Shown: positions 26,546 through 34,689 of the stretch, piece by piece | How positions within the stretch are numbered: the stretch's first letter is position 1 | Layout: the number at the start of each line of letters is the position of its first letter | NCBI RefSeq assembly: GCF_902506165.1 | Contig: NZ_LR733817.1 | Coordinates: 914,255 to 978,254 of the forward strand | DNA length: 64,000 nt | Direction of reading: 5' to 3' | Source of the DNA: Bosea sp. 29B | Lineage (GTDB): Bacteria; Pseudomonadota; Alphaproteobacteria; Rhizobiales; Beijerinckiaceae | The notes under the pieces: model-generated | The model's input: only the letters and a program-made list of their open reading frames with translations | The model's database searches: none | What the model was told of the DNA's origin: nothing | Position numbers and translations under genes: made by a program

Positions 26546-27718
26546 CTAGCCCCAGCCACCTTGGTCCAGTACCGCGCGCGTATGTTCCCCAAGATGCGGC
26601 GGTAAACGTCGCAAGGCCGGCCGCCAATTGCTCCAGTCGCCGACCGGGCCGAACAGCCGCAATCTCTGGCCGTCCTCGCCGGTCGCGTCCTGGAAGAAGC
26701 CCGTGGCCAGCAAATGCGGATCATCGCAGAGCTCTTCCAGCGAGCGCATCGCGACCGCAGTGAGCCCCGCCTCCCGCAAGGTTGCGACCCAATGAGCGGT
26801 CGGATGCTCACGGGTGATCGCACCGACCATCTCGAACAGGGCATCGCTATGGATGGTCCGCGCCGTCATGTCGGTGAGCCGGCTGTCGCGTGACAAATCG
26901 GGGTCGCGGCCGACCACCTTCAGGAAGCTGCGCCACTGCGCGTCCGTGTAGATCATGCAGCAGATGTGTCCGTCCTTGGTCGGGAATGGACCGCGGTCGC
27001 GCACCATCAGGCGCGGATATCCGATAGGAGCGGAGGCAGGCTTGAAGGTCTCGCCGAAGAGATGGTCGCCGAAGAGCAGGCTCGCCAGCGTCTCGAACAT
27101 CGGGATGCCGAGCTCGCAGCCAATGCCGGTGCGCTCGCGCTGGAACAGCGCCGCGCTCATCAGGCCGAAGGCATAGAGCCCGACTGTGCGGTCGGCCAGA
27201 TTGGCGGGAACATAGCGCGGCTGGCCGTCGCTGGTGCGGCCGAGCAGGTCGGCGAGGCCTGAGATCGCCTGGATCAGGTCGTCGAAAGCGCCCTGCTCGG
27301 CATAGGGTCCGCGCTGGCCGAAGCCGAACAGTCCGGCATAGATCAGGCGCGGATTGAGCGCCGAGAGCGCCTCGTAGCCGAGCCCGAGGCGGGCCATGGC
27401 CTGCGGGCGCATCGAGTGCACGAACAGGTCGGCATCGGCGACGACCCGCAGCAGTGCCGCGCGCCCCTCCGGGCTCTTCAGGTCGAGCACGACGCTGCGC
27501 TTGTTGCGGTTGAGATGGACGAAGAGCGGCCCGCGATCCGAGCCTGGCGGCGCGCCTGCCTTGCGTAGGATATCGCCTTCGGGCGGCTCGACCTTGATGA
27601 CGTCGGCGCCGAGATCGGCGAGCAGCTGCGTCGCCAGCGGCCCCATGACGATCGCCGTCAGGTCGACGACACGGACGCCGGCCAGCGGCGCAAGGTTTGG
27701 TGCAGGGGATTCGCTCAC
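26546..27718 (-). CDS. CaiB/BaiF-family CoA transferase 2
   Basis: The 390-residue protein has PLAGVRVVDLTAIVMGPLATQ, GADVIKVEPPEGD and NRNKRSVVLDLKS, and a catalytic region GAFDDLIQAISGL near residues 165-177. It is a paralogue of the enzyme at 20751. The GTG start at 27718 overlaps the preceding reductase stop codon (GTGA), indicating coupling. Two such transferases suggest that two acids, or a diacid at two stages, are activated in this pathway. Confidence 0.9.
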   Translation of the reverse strand: MSESPAPNLAPLAGVRVVDLTAIVMGPLATQLLADLGADVIKVEPPEGDILRKAGAPPGSDRGPLFVHLNRNKRSVVLDLKSPEGRAALLRVVADADLFVHSMRPQAMARLGLGYEALSALNPRLIYAGLFGFGQRGPYAEQGAFDDLIQAISGLADLLGRTSDGQPRYVPANLADRTVGLYAFGLMSAALFQRERTGIGCELGIPMFETLASLLFGDHLFGETFKPASAPIGYPRLMVRDRGPFPTKDGHICCMIYTDAQWRSFLKVVGRDPDLSRDSRLTDMTARTIHSDALFEMVGAITREHPTAHWVATLREAGLTAVAMRSLEELCDDPHLLATGFFQDATGEDGQRLRLFGPVGDWSNWRPALRRLPPHLGEHTRAVLDQGGWG

Positions 27719-28737
27719 GCCTTCAGTCGTACGAGTTGCTTCCCGAAATTGCGACCCGTCATCATGCGCAGGAACGCCTCGGGCATGCGCTCGAAGCCGT
27801 CGAGGACATCCTCCCTGGTCTGGATCCTGCCCTCGCGGTGCCAGGCGGCAAGCCGCGCCATCGCCTCGCCGCGCCGATGCCACCAGTCGAAGGCGATGAA
27901 GCCCTGGACCAGCGCCCGCGTCACGATCAGGCGCGAGGAGGCGCGCAGCCCGATATCCTCTTGCTCGAAGTCATTGGCGAGCGCGATGCGGCCGCAGATG
28001 GCGACGCGCGCCCCGACTGCGAGATTACGCAGCACGGCGTCATGGATCGGCCCGCCGGTATTGTCGAAGAAGACGTCGATACCGCCGGGCGCGAGTGCTG
28101 CCAGAGCGGCGGTGAGGTCGTTCGTCGTCTTGTAGTTGAGCGTCGCGTCGAAGCCGACGGAGCGACACCAGGCCAGCTTCTCGTCAGAGCCGGCGATGCC
28201 GATCACGCGCGCGCCGCAGAGCTTGCCGATCTGCCCGACGAGCTGGCCAACGGCGCCCGAGGCGGCGGAGACGACGAGCGTGTCGCCGGGCTTCGGCCGG
28301 CCGATCTCGAAGAGCCCGATATAGGCAGTCAAGCCCGGCATGCCGAGCCAGGACAGCGTCGCCTGCGGCGGCCCGAGCGCCGGATCGACCTTGTTGGACT
28401 TGGCGGCGCCGGGCAGGTCCGGCGTCAGCACCGCATATTCCTGCCAGCCGAAGCCCATCGCCTCGGCGATGTCGCCGGGTTTCCAGTCGGGATGGTTCGA
28501 GGTGACCACCTCGCCGACGCCACCGCCCTGCATCAGCTCCCCGATCCCGACGCCCTTGGCGTAGTTCGTCGAGGGGCTGATGCGGCCGCGCATATAGGGG
28601 TCGAGCGAGAGCCATTGCGTCCGGACCAGGATCTGGCCGGGGCCGGGCTCCGGCATCGGCGCCTCGTGCAGGCTCCAGGTCTCGAGCGTCGGCATGCCCT
28701 GCGGATGCGAGGCAAGACGCCATTGGCGGTTCGTCAT
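27715..28737 (-). CDS. NADP-dependent medium-chain oxidoreductase (CurA/leukotriene B4 12-hydroxydehydrogenase type)
   Basis: The 340-residue zinc-independent MDR enzyme starts NRQWRLASHPQGMP and has LSLDPYMRGRI (about residues 43-53), LGMPGLTAYIGL near 134-145 and the nucleotide motif SAASGAVGQLVGQIGKL near 160-176. Relatives reduce the double bond of enones. Here it could saturate an unsaturated ketone before the BVMO step. ATG at 28737 has GAGGAG upstream. Confidence 0.9.
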   Translation of the reverse strand: MTNRQWRLASHPQGMPTLETWSLHEAPMPEPGPGQILVRTQWLSLDPYMRGRISPSTNYAKGVGIGELMQGGGVGEVVTSNHPDWKPGDIAEAMGFGWQEYAVLTPDLPGAAKSNKVDPALGPPQATLSWLGMPGLTAYIGLFEIGRPKPGDTLVVSAASGAVGQLVGQIGKLCGARVIGIAGSDEKLAWCRSVGFDATLNYKTTNDLTAALAALAPGGIDVFFDNTGGPIHDAVLRNLAVGARVAICGRIALANDFEQEDIGLRASSRLIVTRALVQGFIAFDWWHRRGEAMARLAAWHREGRIQTREDVLDGFERMPEAFLRMMTGRNFGKQLVRLKA

Positions 28738-28804
28738 CGTCGTCTCCTCGCTTGCATCCGAAGGCCCGACCCTGGCACGAAGCCAGGGCCGGCTGGAAGG
28801 TGCC

Positions 28805-30046
28805 TTAGCCCTTGACCAGCGGACAGGCCGCCGGGTCGGCCTTCTGGAAGGCCTCCTCGCCGGGGATCGTCGCCAGCGTCTCGTAGAGATCCCACTCTCC
28901 CTTCGAGGCCGCCGGCGTCTTGACGCGGAAGATGTACATGTCGCGGACGACGCGGCCATCAGCCCGGATCTTGCCGTTCTTGGTCATGAAGTCGTTGACC
29001 GGTGCCTCCTTCATCCTGGCCGCGACCTTGATGGCATCGTCCTCGCCGACAGCCTTGACCGCGTTGAGATAGTGCATGACCGCGCCATAGGCGCTGGCCT
29101 GGACCATGTTCGGCATCTTCTTGAAGCGCTCGAAATAGCGCTTGGCGAAGGCCCGGGTCTCGTCGTTCTGGTCCCAGTAGAACGGCGAGGTCACCAACAA
29201 CCCCTGCGCCGTCTGCAGGCCCATGGCCTTGACGTCGTGCAGGGTCAGGCTGAGCGCGGCGAGCTTCTGCTTGGGGCGGATGCCGAACTCGTCGGCCTGC
29301 TTGACGATGCTGGCGACATGGGCGGTCGTCGTCGCGAGCGCGATCACATTGGCGCCGGAGGTCTGTCCCTTCAGCAGATCGGAGGAGAAGTCCTTGGTGT
29401 CGAAGGGGTGGCGGGAGGCGCCGACGACCTTGCCGCCACCGGCCTCGATCATCGCCGTCGTGTCGCGCTGGACGTTGACGCCATAGGCGTAGTCCACCGT
29501 CATGAAATACCAGTTCTTCTCGCCGGCCTGGGTGTAGAACTTCGTGACGCCGAGCGCCTGGCTGTAGTTGTTGTAGGTCCAGTGGATGCCGTTCGGGCTG
29601 CAGTTCTTGCCGGTAAGGTCGCTGGAGGCCGAGCTCAGATAGATGGCGAGCTTGTTCTTGTCCCTGGCGAGCTCCTGCACGCCGAGCGCGACCGAGGTGA
29701 TGCCGACGTCGAAGATCGCGCTGACGCCCTCGTCATACCATTTGCGCGCGGCGGTGATGCCGACATCCGGCTTGTTGAGATGGTCGGCCTCGAGCACCTG
29801 GATCGGCCGGCCGAGCACCGAGCCGCCGAAATCCTCGACCGCCAGCTTCATCGCAGTGACCGTGCCCGGCCCCGACAGGTCGACGACGATGCCGGACATG
29901 TCGCTCAGCGCGCCGATCTTGAACGGCGCCGGCTGCTGGGCCCGAAGCTCTGTGCCTGTCAGAGCCAGCGCGACAGGCAGGGCAGCGAGGGCAGGCAGCC
30001 ACCGGCGGCGGGAAGCTGGAGGCTGATCGAAGGCGTTCGGTGACAT
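28805..30046 (-). CDS. ABC transporter periplasmic substrate-binding protein (Leu/Ile/Val type I fold)
   Basis: The 413-residue protein has a signal peptide (RRRWLPALAALPVALALTG... cleavage near AQQ, residue 37) and the peripla_BP_6 pattern (FKIGALSDMSGIVVDLSGPG; LSSASSDLTGKNCSPNGIHWTYNN). Relatives serve HAAT importers for amides, aromatic or acyl compounds. No permease or ATPase genes accompany it, so it must use a distant ABC core or act as a sensor. Confidence 0.88.
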   Translation of the reverse strand: MSPNAFDQPPASRRRWLPALAALPVALALTGTELRAQQPAPFKIGALSDMSGIVVDLSGPGTVTAMKLAVEDFGGSVLGRPIQVLEADHLNKPDVGITAARKWYDEGVSAIFDVGITSVALGVQELARDKNKLAIYLSSASSDLTGKNCSPNGIHWTYNNYSQALGVTKFYTQAGEKNWYFMTVDYAYGVNVQRDTTAMIEAGGGKVVGASRHPFDTKDFSSDLLKGQTSGANVIALATTTAHVASIVKQADEFGIRPKQKLAALSLTLHDVKAMGLQTAQGLLVTSPFYWDQNDETRAFAKRYFERFKKMPNMVQASAYGAVMHYLNAVKAVGEDDAIKVAARMKEAPVNDFMTKNGKIRADGRVVRDMYIFRVKTPAASKGEWDLYETLATIPGEEAFQKADPAACPLVKG

Positions 30047-30116
30047 GGCTGCTCCTCCCTGAGCGCTGCGTTATTGCTCGGTGCCGGCGCAAAGGCCGGC
30101 CCGGCTGGTGGTGTCG

Positions 30117-31589
30117 TCAGCTGTGGTGGACGTATTTCTGGTGCAGGAAGCCGGCGTGCCCTTCGCTGCCGCCCTCATAGCCGTAGCCGCTCTGCTTCAC
30201 GCCGCTGAACGGCGCTTCGGTATGCGAGACCGCGAACGAGTTCAGGCCGAGGACGCCGACCTCAAGCTCCTCGCCAAGCTTGACGGCAGCGGAGGCCGAA
30301 CGCGTGAAGGCGTAGCCGGCGAGGCCGACCTTGCTGCGGTTGGCGCGGGCAATGGCCTCGTCGAGCTCGTCGAACGCGCTCACCAAGGCGAGCGGGCCAA
30401 AGGGCTCCTCGGACATCGCCGCCGCATCGTCCGGTACGTTGGCGAGCAAGGTCGGACGCCAGAAGAAGCCGCGCTCCCCTGCCCGCTCGCCGCCGGTCAC
30501 GACCTCGGCCTGATGGCTGATGGCGTCGGCGACGAGCCGTTCCATCGCCTCCGGGCGGCGCGCATTGGCCAGCGGGCCCATGCCGGCATTCGGGTCGAGG
30601 CCATCGCCGAGCCTGATGCTTGCGAGTGCCTGGCCGAAACGCTCGACGAACCGTTCATAGGCCGGCCGCTGCACGTAGAAGCGCGTCGGCGAGGTGCAGA
30701 CCTGGCCGGCGTTGCGGGTCTTGCCGATCGCCGACAGAGCCGCAGCCGCGTCGATGTCGGCATCGTCGAGGACGATGACCGGCGCATGCCCGCCCAGTTC
30801 CAGCGTGCACGGCTTGATCTGCTCCGCCGCCAGGACCGCAAGGCTCCGGCCGACGGGGACCGAACCGGTGAAGGTGACCTTCCGGATCACCGGGGACGCG
30901 ATGAGATGCCGCGAGATCTCGGCGGGGGCTCCGAAGACGATGTTGAGCACGCCGGCAGGCAGGCCGGCATCGACCAGGGCACGGCCAAGTGCGAGCGCCG
31001 AGGCGGGCGTCTCCTCCGCCGGTTTCAGGATGCAGCTGCAGCCCGCAGCCAGCGCCGGCGCGACCTTGCGGGCGGCCAGCAGCGCCGGGAAATTCCAGGG
31101 CGTGAAGGCCGCGACGGGGCCGATCGGCTCCGGCAGCACCATCTGCCGCGCGCCCGGACCGCGCGCCGGGATGATGCGGCCATAGGCGCGCCCGGCCTCG
31201 GCCGCATACCAGTCGAAGGTCTCGGCGCAGAGGCTGATCTCCAGCTCGGACTGCGCCAGCGGCTTGCCCTGCTCGAGCGTCATCAGCCGGGCGATCGCCT
31301 GGGTTCGCTCGCGCAGCAGCTGAGCGGCTCGGGCAAGGACCGCTGCCCGGCCGGTCGCCGGCGTCCGCCGCCAGAGCCCGAAACCCGCCTCCGCGCTGGC
31401 GAGTGCTGCGTCGAGATCATCGCGTGAAGCACCTGTCGGCTCAGCAAGCACGCCGCCGGTCGCTGGATTGGTGACCCGCAGCGCCGAACCACGGCCCTTC
31501 CGCCATGCTCCGCCGATTAGCAATTGCAGTCCGTCCACGGCGTAGTCGCCGGCCATCGCATAGGCGATCGGCGTCGCGAGCCCTTCCAT
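30117..31589 (-). CDS. Aldehyde dehydrogenase (succinate-semialdehyde/ChnE-like)
   Basis: The 490-residue ALDH shows TPWNFPALLAARKVAPALAAG (about residues 150-170), KPAEETP, FTGSVPVGR, the catalytic Glu in LELGGHAPVIV (about 255-265) and the catalytic Cys in NAGQVCTSPTR near 287-297. It would oxidise an omega-oxoacid or aldehyde to the acid. GGAGG precedes ATG 31589. It is divergent from the alcohol dehydrogenase gene across the shared GntR operator. Confidence 0.92.
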   Translation of the reverse strand: MEGLATPIAYAMAGDYAVDGLQLLIGGAWRKGRGSALRVTNPATGGVLAEPTGASRDDLDAALASAEAGFGLWRRTPATGRAAVLARAAQLLRERTQAIARLMTLEQGKPLAQSELEISLCAETFDWYAAEAGRAYGRIIPARGPGARQMVLPEPIGPVAAFTPWNFPALLAARKVAPALAAGCSCILKPAEETPASALALGRALVDAGLPAGVLNIVFGAPAEISRHLIASPVIRKVTFTGSVPVGRSLAVLAAEQIKPCTLELGGHAPVIVLDDADIDAAAALSAIGKTRNAGQVCTSPTRFYVQRPAYERFVERFGQALASIRLGDGLDPNAGMGPLANARRPEAMERLVADAISHQAEVVTGGERAGERGFFWRPTLLANVPDDAAAMSEEPFGPLALVSAFDELDEAIARANRSKVGLAGYAFTRSASAAVKLGEELEVGVLGLNSFAVSHTEAPFSGVKQSGYGYEGGSEGHAGFLHQKYVHHS

Positions 31590-31623
31590 TCCATCCTCCC
31601 AGTTGGCTTGTTGATAACAAGCG

Positions 31624-31652
31624 ACCATTAAATGGTCAAACCATTTGACGAT
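31624..31652. promoter_or_regulatory. GntR operator in the ALDH/ADH divergent promoter
   Basis: The palindrome AAATGGTCAAACCATTT lies at 31630-31646, with the same flank to 31652 as the copy at 24765. A third half-site ACCATT at 31624-31629 forms a second overlapping palindrome with AATGGT at 31631-31636. The arrangement suggests cooperative repression of both divergent genes by the GntR protein encoded at 25717. Confidence 0.75.
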
Positions 31653-31731
31653 TTAATTGCCGAGGGCTACCCATGAGCCAAGACAGGCGTGGCCACCGAG
31701 GCGAAAGAACACGACTGGGAGGAGAAGACCG

Positions 31732-32793
31732 ATGCGAGCGATGATGCGCTGCTATCAGTTGACCGGGTTCGGACAGGCCCTCGCCGCCGGCGAGCAGCCG
31801 CGCCCGGAGCCGACCGGCACCGAGGTCCTGCTCAAGGTGCGCGGCGCCGGCGTCTGCCACAGCGACGTGCATCTCTGGGAGGGCCATTACGATCTCGGCG
31901 GCGATCGCAAGCTCTCCTTCGCCGACAGGCTGAAGCTGCCGCTGACGCTCGGCCATGAGAGCGCCGGCGAGGTCGTCGCGCTCGGCCCCGAGGCGAAAGG
32001 TGTCACGATCGGCGCAAGCTGCCTTGCCTGCTCCTGGATCGGCTGCCTCGAATGCGCCGCCTGCTCCGTCGGCGACGAGCATCTCTGCGCGGCGCCGCGT
32101 TTCCTCGGCGTCAACCGCGACGGCGGCTATGCCGACTACGTGCTGGTGCCGCATCCGCGCTATCTGGTCGAGATCGGCGATCTCGATCCCGTCGCCGCGG
32201 CCCCCCTCGTCTGCTCGGGCCTCACCACCTACAGCGCGTTGAAGAAGTTCGGACCGCTGCTCCAGCGTCAGCCGCTCGCGATCATTGGGGCCGGCGGGCT
32301 TGGGCTGATCGCCATCGGCCTCTTGAAGCAGCTCGGCGGCAAGGGCGCAGTCGTGGTCGAGCTCGATCCGCGCAAGCGCGAGGCAGCGATGGCCGCCGGC
32401 GCACTCGCAACCATCGACCCGAAAGCACCCGACGCCGCGGCCCAATTGCGCAGGGCCCTCGGCGGCAGCGTCCTCGGCGTGCTCGACCTCGTCGGCAGCG
32501 GCGAGACCGCGACGCTCGCGGTCGAGACCTTGGACAAGGGCGGCCGGCTCGTGATCGTTGGCCTGTTCGGCGGAGCGATGACCCTCGCCGTCCCGCTGGT
32601 GCCGATGAAGGCGCTGACGATCCAGGGCAGCTATATCGGCAGCCCGGCCGAGCTGCGCGAGCTGGTGGCGCTGGTGCGCGAGCATGGCCTGCCGGCGACG
32701 CCACTCGACCGTCGCCCTTTGACTGCTGCCCCCGCCGCACTCGACGATCTGCGCCGCGGGCAGGTCCTCGGCCGCGTCGTGCTGACCCCCTGA
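31732..32793 (+). CDS. Zinc alcohol dehydrogenase, ChnD (6-hydroxyhexanoate dehydrogenase)-like
   Basis: The 353-residue MDR enzyme has the catalytic zinc Cys in GVCHSDVHLWEG (about residues 38-49), GHESAGEV near 73, four structural-zinc cysteines (GCLECAACSVGDEHLC, about 104-119), and a GAGGLGLIAIGLL nucleotide motif near 183. The stretches YDLGG, RDGGYADYV, PHPRYLVEIGDLDP and TTYSALKK are the ones I remember from ChnD-type enzymes. It would oxidise the omega-hydroxyacid released from a lactone. ATG 31732 follows GGGAGGAG. Confidence 0.9.
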   Translation: MRAMMRCYQLTGFGQALAAGEQPRPEPTGTEVLLKVRGAGVCHSDVHLWEGHYDLGGDRKLSFADRLKLPLTLGHESAGEVVALGPEAKGVTIGASCLACSWIGCLECAACSVGDEHLCAAPRFLGVNRDGGYADYVLVPHPRYLVEIGDLDPVAAAPLVCSGLTTYSALKKFGPLLQRQPLAIIGAGGLGLIAIGLLKQLGGKGAVVVELDPRKREAAMAAGALATIDPKAPDAAAQLRRALGGSVLGVLDLVGSGETATLAVETLDKGGRLVIVGLFGGAMTLAVPLVPMKALTIQGSYIGSPAELRELVALVREHGLPATPLDRRPLTAAPAALDDLRRGQVLGRVVLTP

Positions 32794-32803
32794 GAGCCGT
32801 GCG

Positions 32804-33733
32804 ATGCCGCTGCACCCGTTCTTCCAGATGATGATGGAGAGCTTCGCCGCAGCCGGCCGGCCGGCCTTGTCGGACGGCACGCCGGAGCAGAGCCGCGCGC
32901 TCGTCGCGGCGGGACGTGCGGCGCTGGGGCCCGGAGCCGAAGTCGGGTCGATCACCGACCTCTCGATCCCGACACGCAGTGGCGCGATCCCGGCGCGGCT
33001 TGTGCTGCCGAAGACGGCTCCCACTGGGCTCGTCGTCTATCTCCATGGCGGCGGCTGGGTGATCGGTGAGCTCGACGATTACGAGGTGCTGGCGCGCCAT
33101 CTCGCAACGCTGAGCGGCTGCGCCGTGCTGCTGCCGGACTACCGGCTCGCGCCGGAGCGCAAATTTCCGGCCGGGCTGGAGGATTGCGAGGATGCCCTGC
33201 TCTTCGCTGCCGAGAAGGTGGCGGAGTTCTGCGGCGCAAGCGTCCCGCTGGTCGTGGCCGGCGACAGCGCCGGCGCCAATCTCGGCACGGTGGCGGCGCG
33301 CAGGGTGCGCGGCCGCGTCGCATTCGCGCTGCAGGCCCTGCTCTACCCCGTCAGCGATTGCGACTTCGACCGGCCGAGTTATCGCCAGCATGGCGACGGC
33401 CTACCGCTGACGCGCAAGGACATGCTCTGGTTCTTCGACCATTACGCGCCGCGGGCGCAGCGTGGCGATCCGGACATCTCACCGCTCAGAGCGCCCGATC
33501 TCTCCGGCTTGCCGCCGGCCCTGATTGTCACCGCCGAATACGACGTGCTCCGCGACGAAGGCGAAGCCTATGCGGAACGGCTCGCCGAGGCCGGCGTGCC
33601 GGTGACGCATCGCTGCGCCGCCAGCCTGCCTCATGGCTTCGCCCGCCTGCACAACCATGTTGGTGCGGTCGATGCCGAGATCCGCGCCGTCGCGGCCGCG
33701 ATCGCCACCGCCTGCAGCCGAGTCGGAGCCTGA
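32804..33733 (+). CDS. Alpha/beta hydrolase fold-3 (HSL-type) esterase/lactonase
   Basis: The 309-residue hydrolase has the oxyanion-hole HGGGW (about residues 75-79), the nucleophile GDSAG near 147-151, DPDISPLRAPDLSGLPPALI with the Asp region and a C-terminal LPHGFARLHN with the catalytic His. HSL-family members include lactone hydrolases such as ChnC. It starts 10 bases after the dehydrogenase gene and would hydrolyse the ester or lactone made by the BVMO. Confidence 0.92.
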   Translation: MPLHPFFQMMMESFAAAGRPALSDGTPEQSRALVAAGRAALGPGAEVGSITDLSIPTRSGAIPARLVLPKTAPTGLVVYLHGGGWVIGELDDYEVLARHLATLSGCAVLLPDYRLAPERKFPAGLEDCEDALLFAAEKVAEFCGASVPLVVAGDSAGANLGTVAARRVRGRVAFALQALLYPVSDCDFDRPSYRQHGDGLPLTRKDMLWFFDHYAPRAQRGDPDISPLRAPDLSGLPPALIVTAEYDVLRDEGEAYAERLAEAGVPVTHRCAASLPHGFARLHNHVGAVDAEIRAVAAAIATACSRVGA

Positions 33734-33736
33734 CCC

Positions 33737-34669
33737 ATGAAACGTCTCGACAAGGTCATCATCAGCTGCGCCGTGACGGGCTCGATCCACACCCCGTCTA
33801 TGTCCGAGGCTTTGCCGGTCAATGCCGACCAGATCGCCGAGCAGGCGATCGATGCCGCCAAAGCGGGGGCTGCGATCCTGCATCTCCATGCCCGCAACGA
33901 GGCCGACGGCTCGCCCTCGTCGGCGCCGGAGGATTACATGCGCTTCCTGCCGCGCATCAGGCAGAGCTGCGACGCGGTGGTGAACATCACCACCGGCGGC
34001 GGGCTCGGCATGAGCCTCGACCAGCGTCTGCTCGCCGCGAACACGCTGAAACCCGAGCTGGCCTCGATGAACATGGGTTCGCTGAATTTCGGGCTGTTCC
34101 CGGCAGCGGAGAAGATCAAGGCCTACAAGCAGCCCTGGGAACAGGGCTACCTGGAGATGACGCGCGACTTCATACTCTCCAACACCTTCGCGCAGATCGA
34201 GCGCGGCATCGGCGAGCTCAGCGCCCACGGCACCCGGTTCGAGTTCGAGTGCTATGATGTCGGCCATCTCTACAACCTGGCCTGGGCCGTCGAGCGCAAG
34301 CTGGTTCAGCCACCGTTCCTGGTGCAGTGCATCTTCGGCGTGCTCGGCGGCATCGGCCCCGACACCGAGAACCTGATGCACATGAAGCGCGTCGCCGATT
34401 CCCTGTTCGGCGACGACTACATCCTCTCGGTGCTCGGCGCCGGCCGCCACCAGACCAGCCTCGTCACCATGGGCGCGATCCTCGGCGGCTGCGTGCGCGT
34501 CGGGCTCGAAGACTCGCTCCATCTCAGCAAGGGGGTGCTGGCGCGCTCGAATGCCGAGCAGGTCGACAAGATCAGGCGCATCCTCGGCGAGCTCTCGCTG
34601 GAGATCGCCAGCCCCGCCGATGCCCGCGCCATGCTCGGCCTCAAGGGCGCCGACAAGACAGCCTTCTAG
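33737..34669 (+). CDS. Beta-keto acid cleavage enzyme (BKACE, DUF849)
   Basis: The 310-residue TIM-barrel protein has VIISCAVTGSIHTPS at the N-terminus, AAILHLHARNEADG (about residues 45-58, zinc-binding HLHAR) and NITTGGGLGMS near 82-92, as in 3-keto-5-aminohexanoate cleavage enzyme. The family converts a beta-keto acid plus acetyl-CoA to acetoacetate plus a CoA ester. It is three bases from the hydrolase gene. No thiolase gene is seen in the cluster, so this enzyme may do the carbon-carbon cleavage. Confidence 0.92.
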   Translation: MKRLDKVIISCAVTGSIHTPSMSEALPVNADQIAEQAIDAAKAGAAILHLHARNEADGSPSSAPEDYMRFLPRIRQSCDAVVNITTGGGLGMSLDQRLLAANTLKPELASMNMGSLNFGLFPAAEKIKAYKQPWEQGYLEMTRDFILSNTFAQIERGIGELSAHGTRFEFECYDVGHLYNLAWAVERKLVQPPFLVQCIFGVLGGIGPDTENLMHMKRVADSLFGDDYILSVLGAGRHQTSLVTMGAILGGCVRVGLEDSLHLSKGVLARSNAEQVDKIRRILGELSLEIASPADARAMLGLKGADKTAF

Positions 34670-34689
34670 ATCAAGCGAGAGTTCTTGAG

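Noticed and set aside
31636..33391. Long minus-strand frames opposite the alcohol dehydrogenase and hydrolase genes
   Set aside because: The plus-strand products carry zinc ligands and the HGGG/GDSAG motifs; the opposite frames have none.
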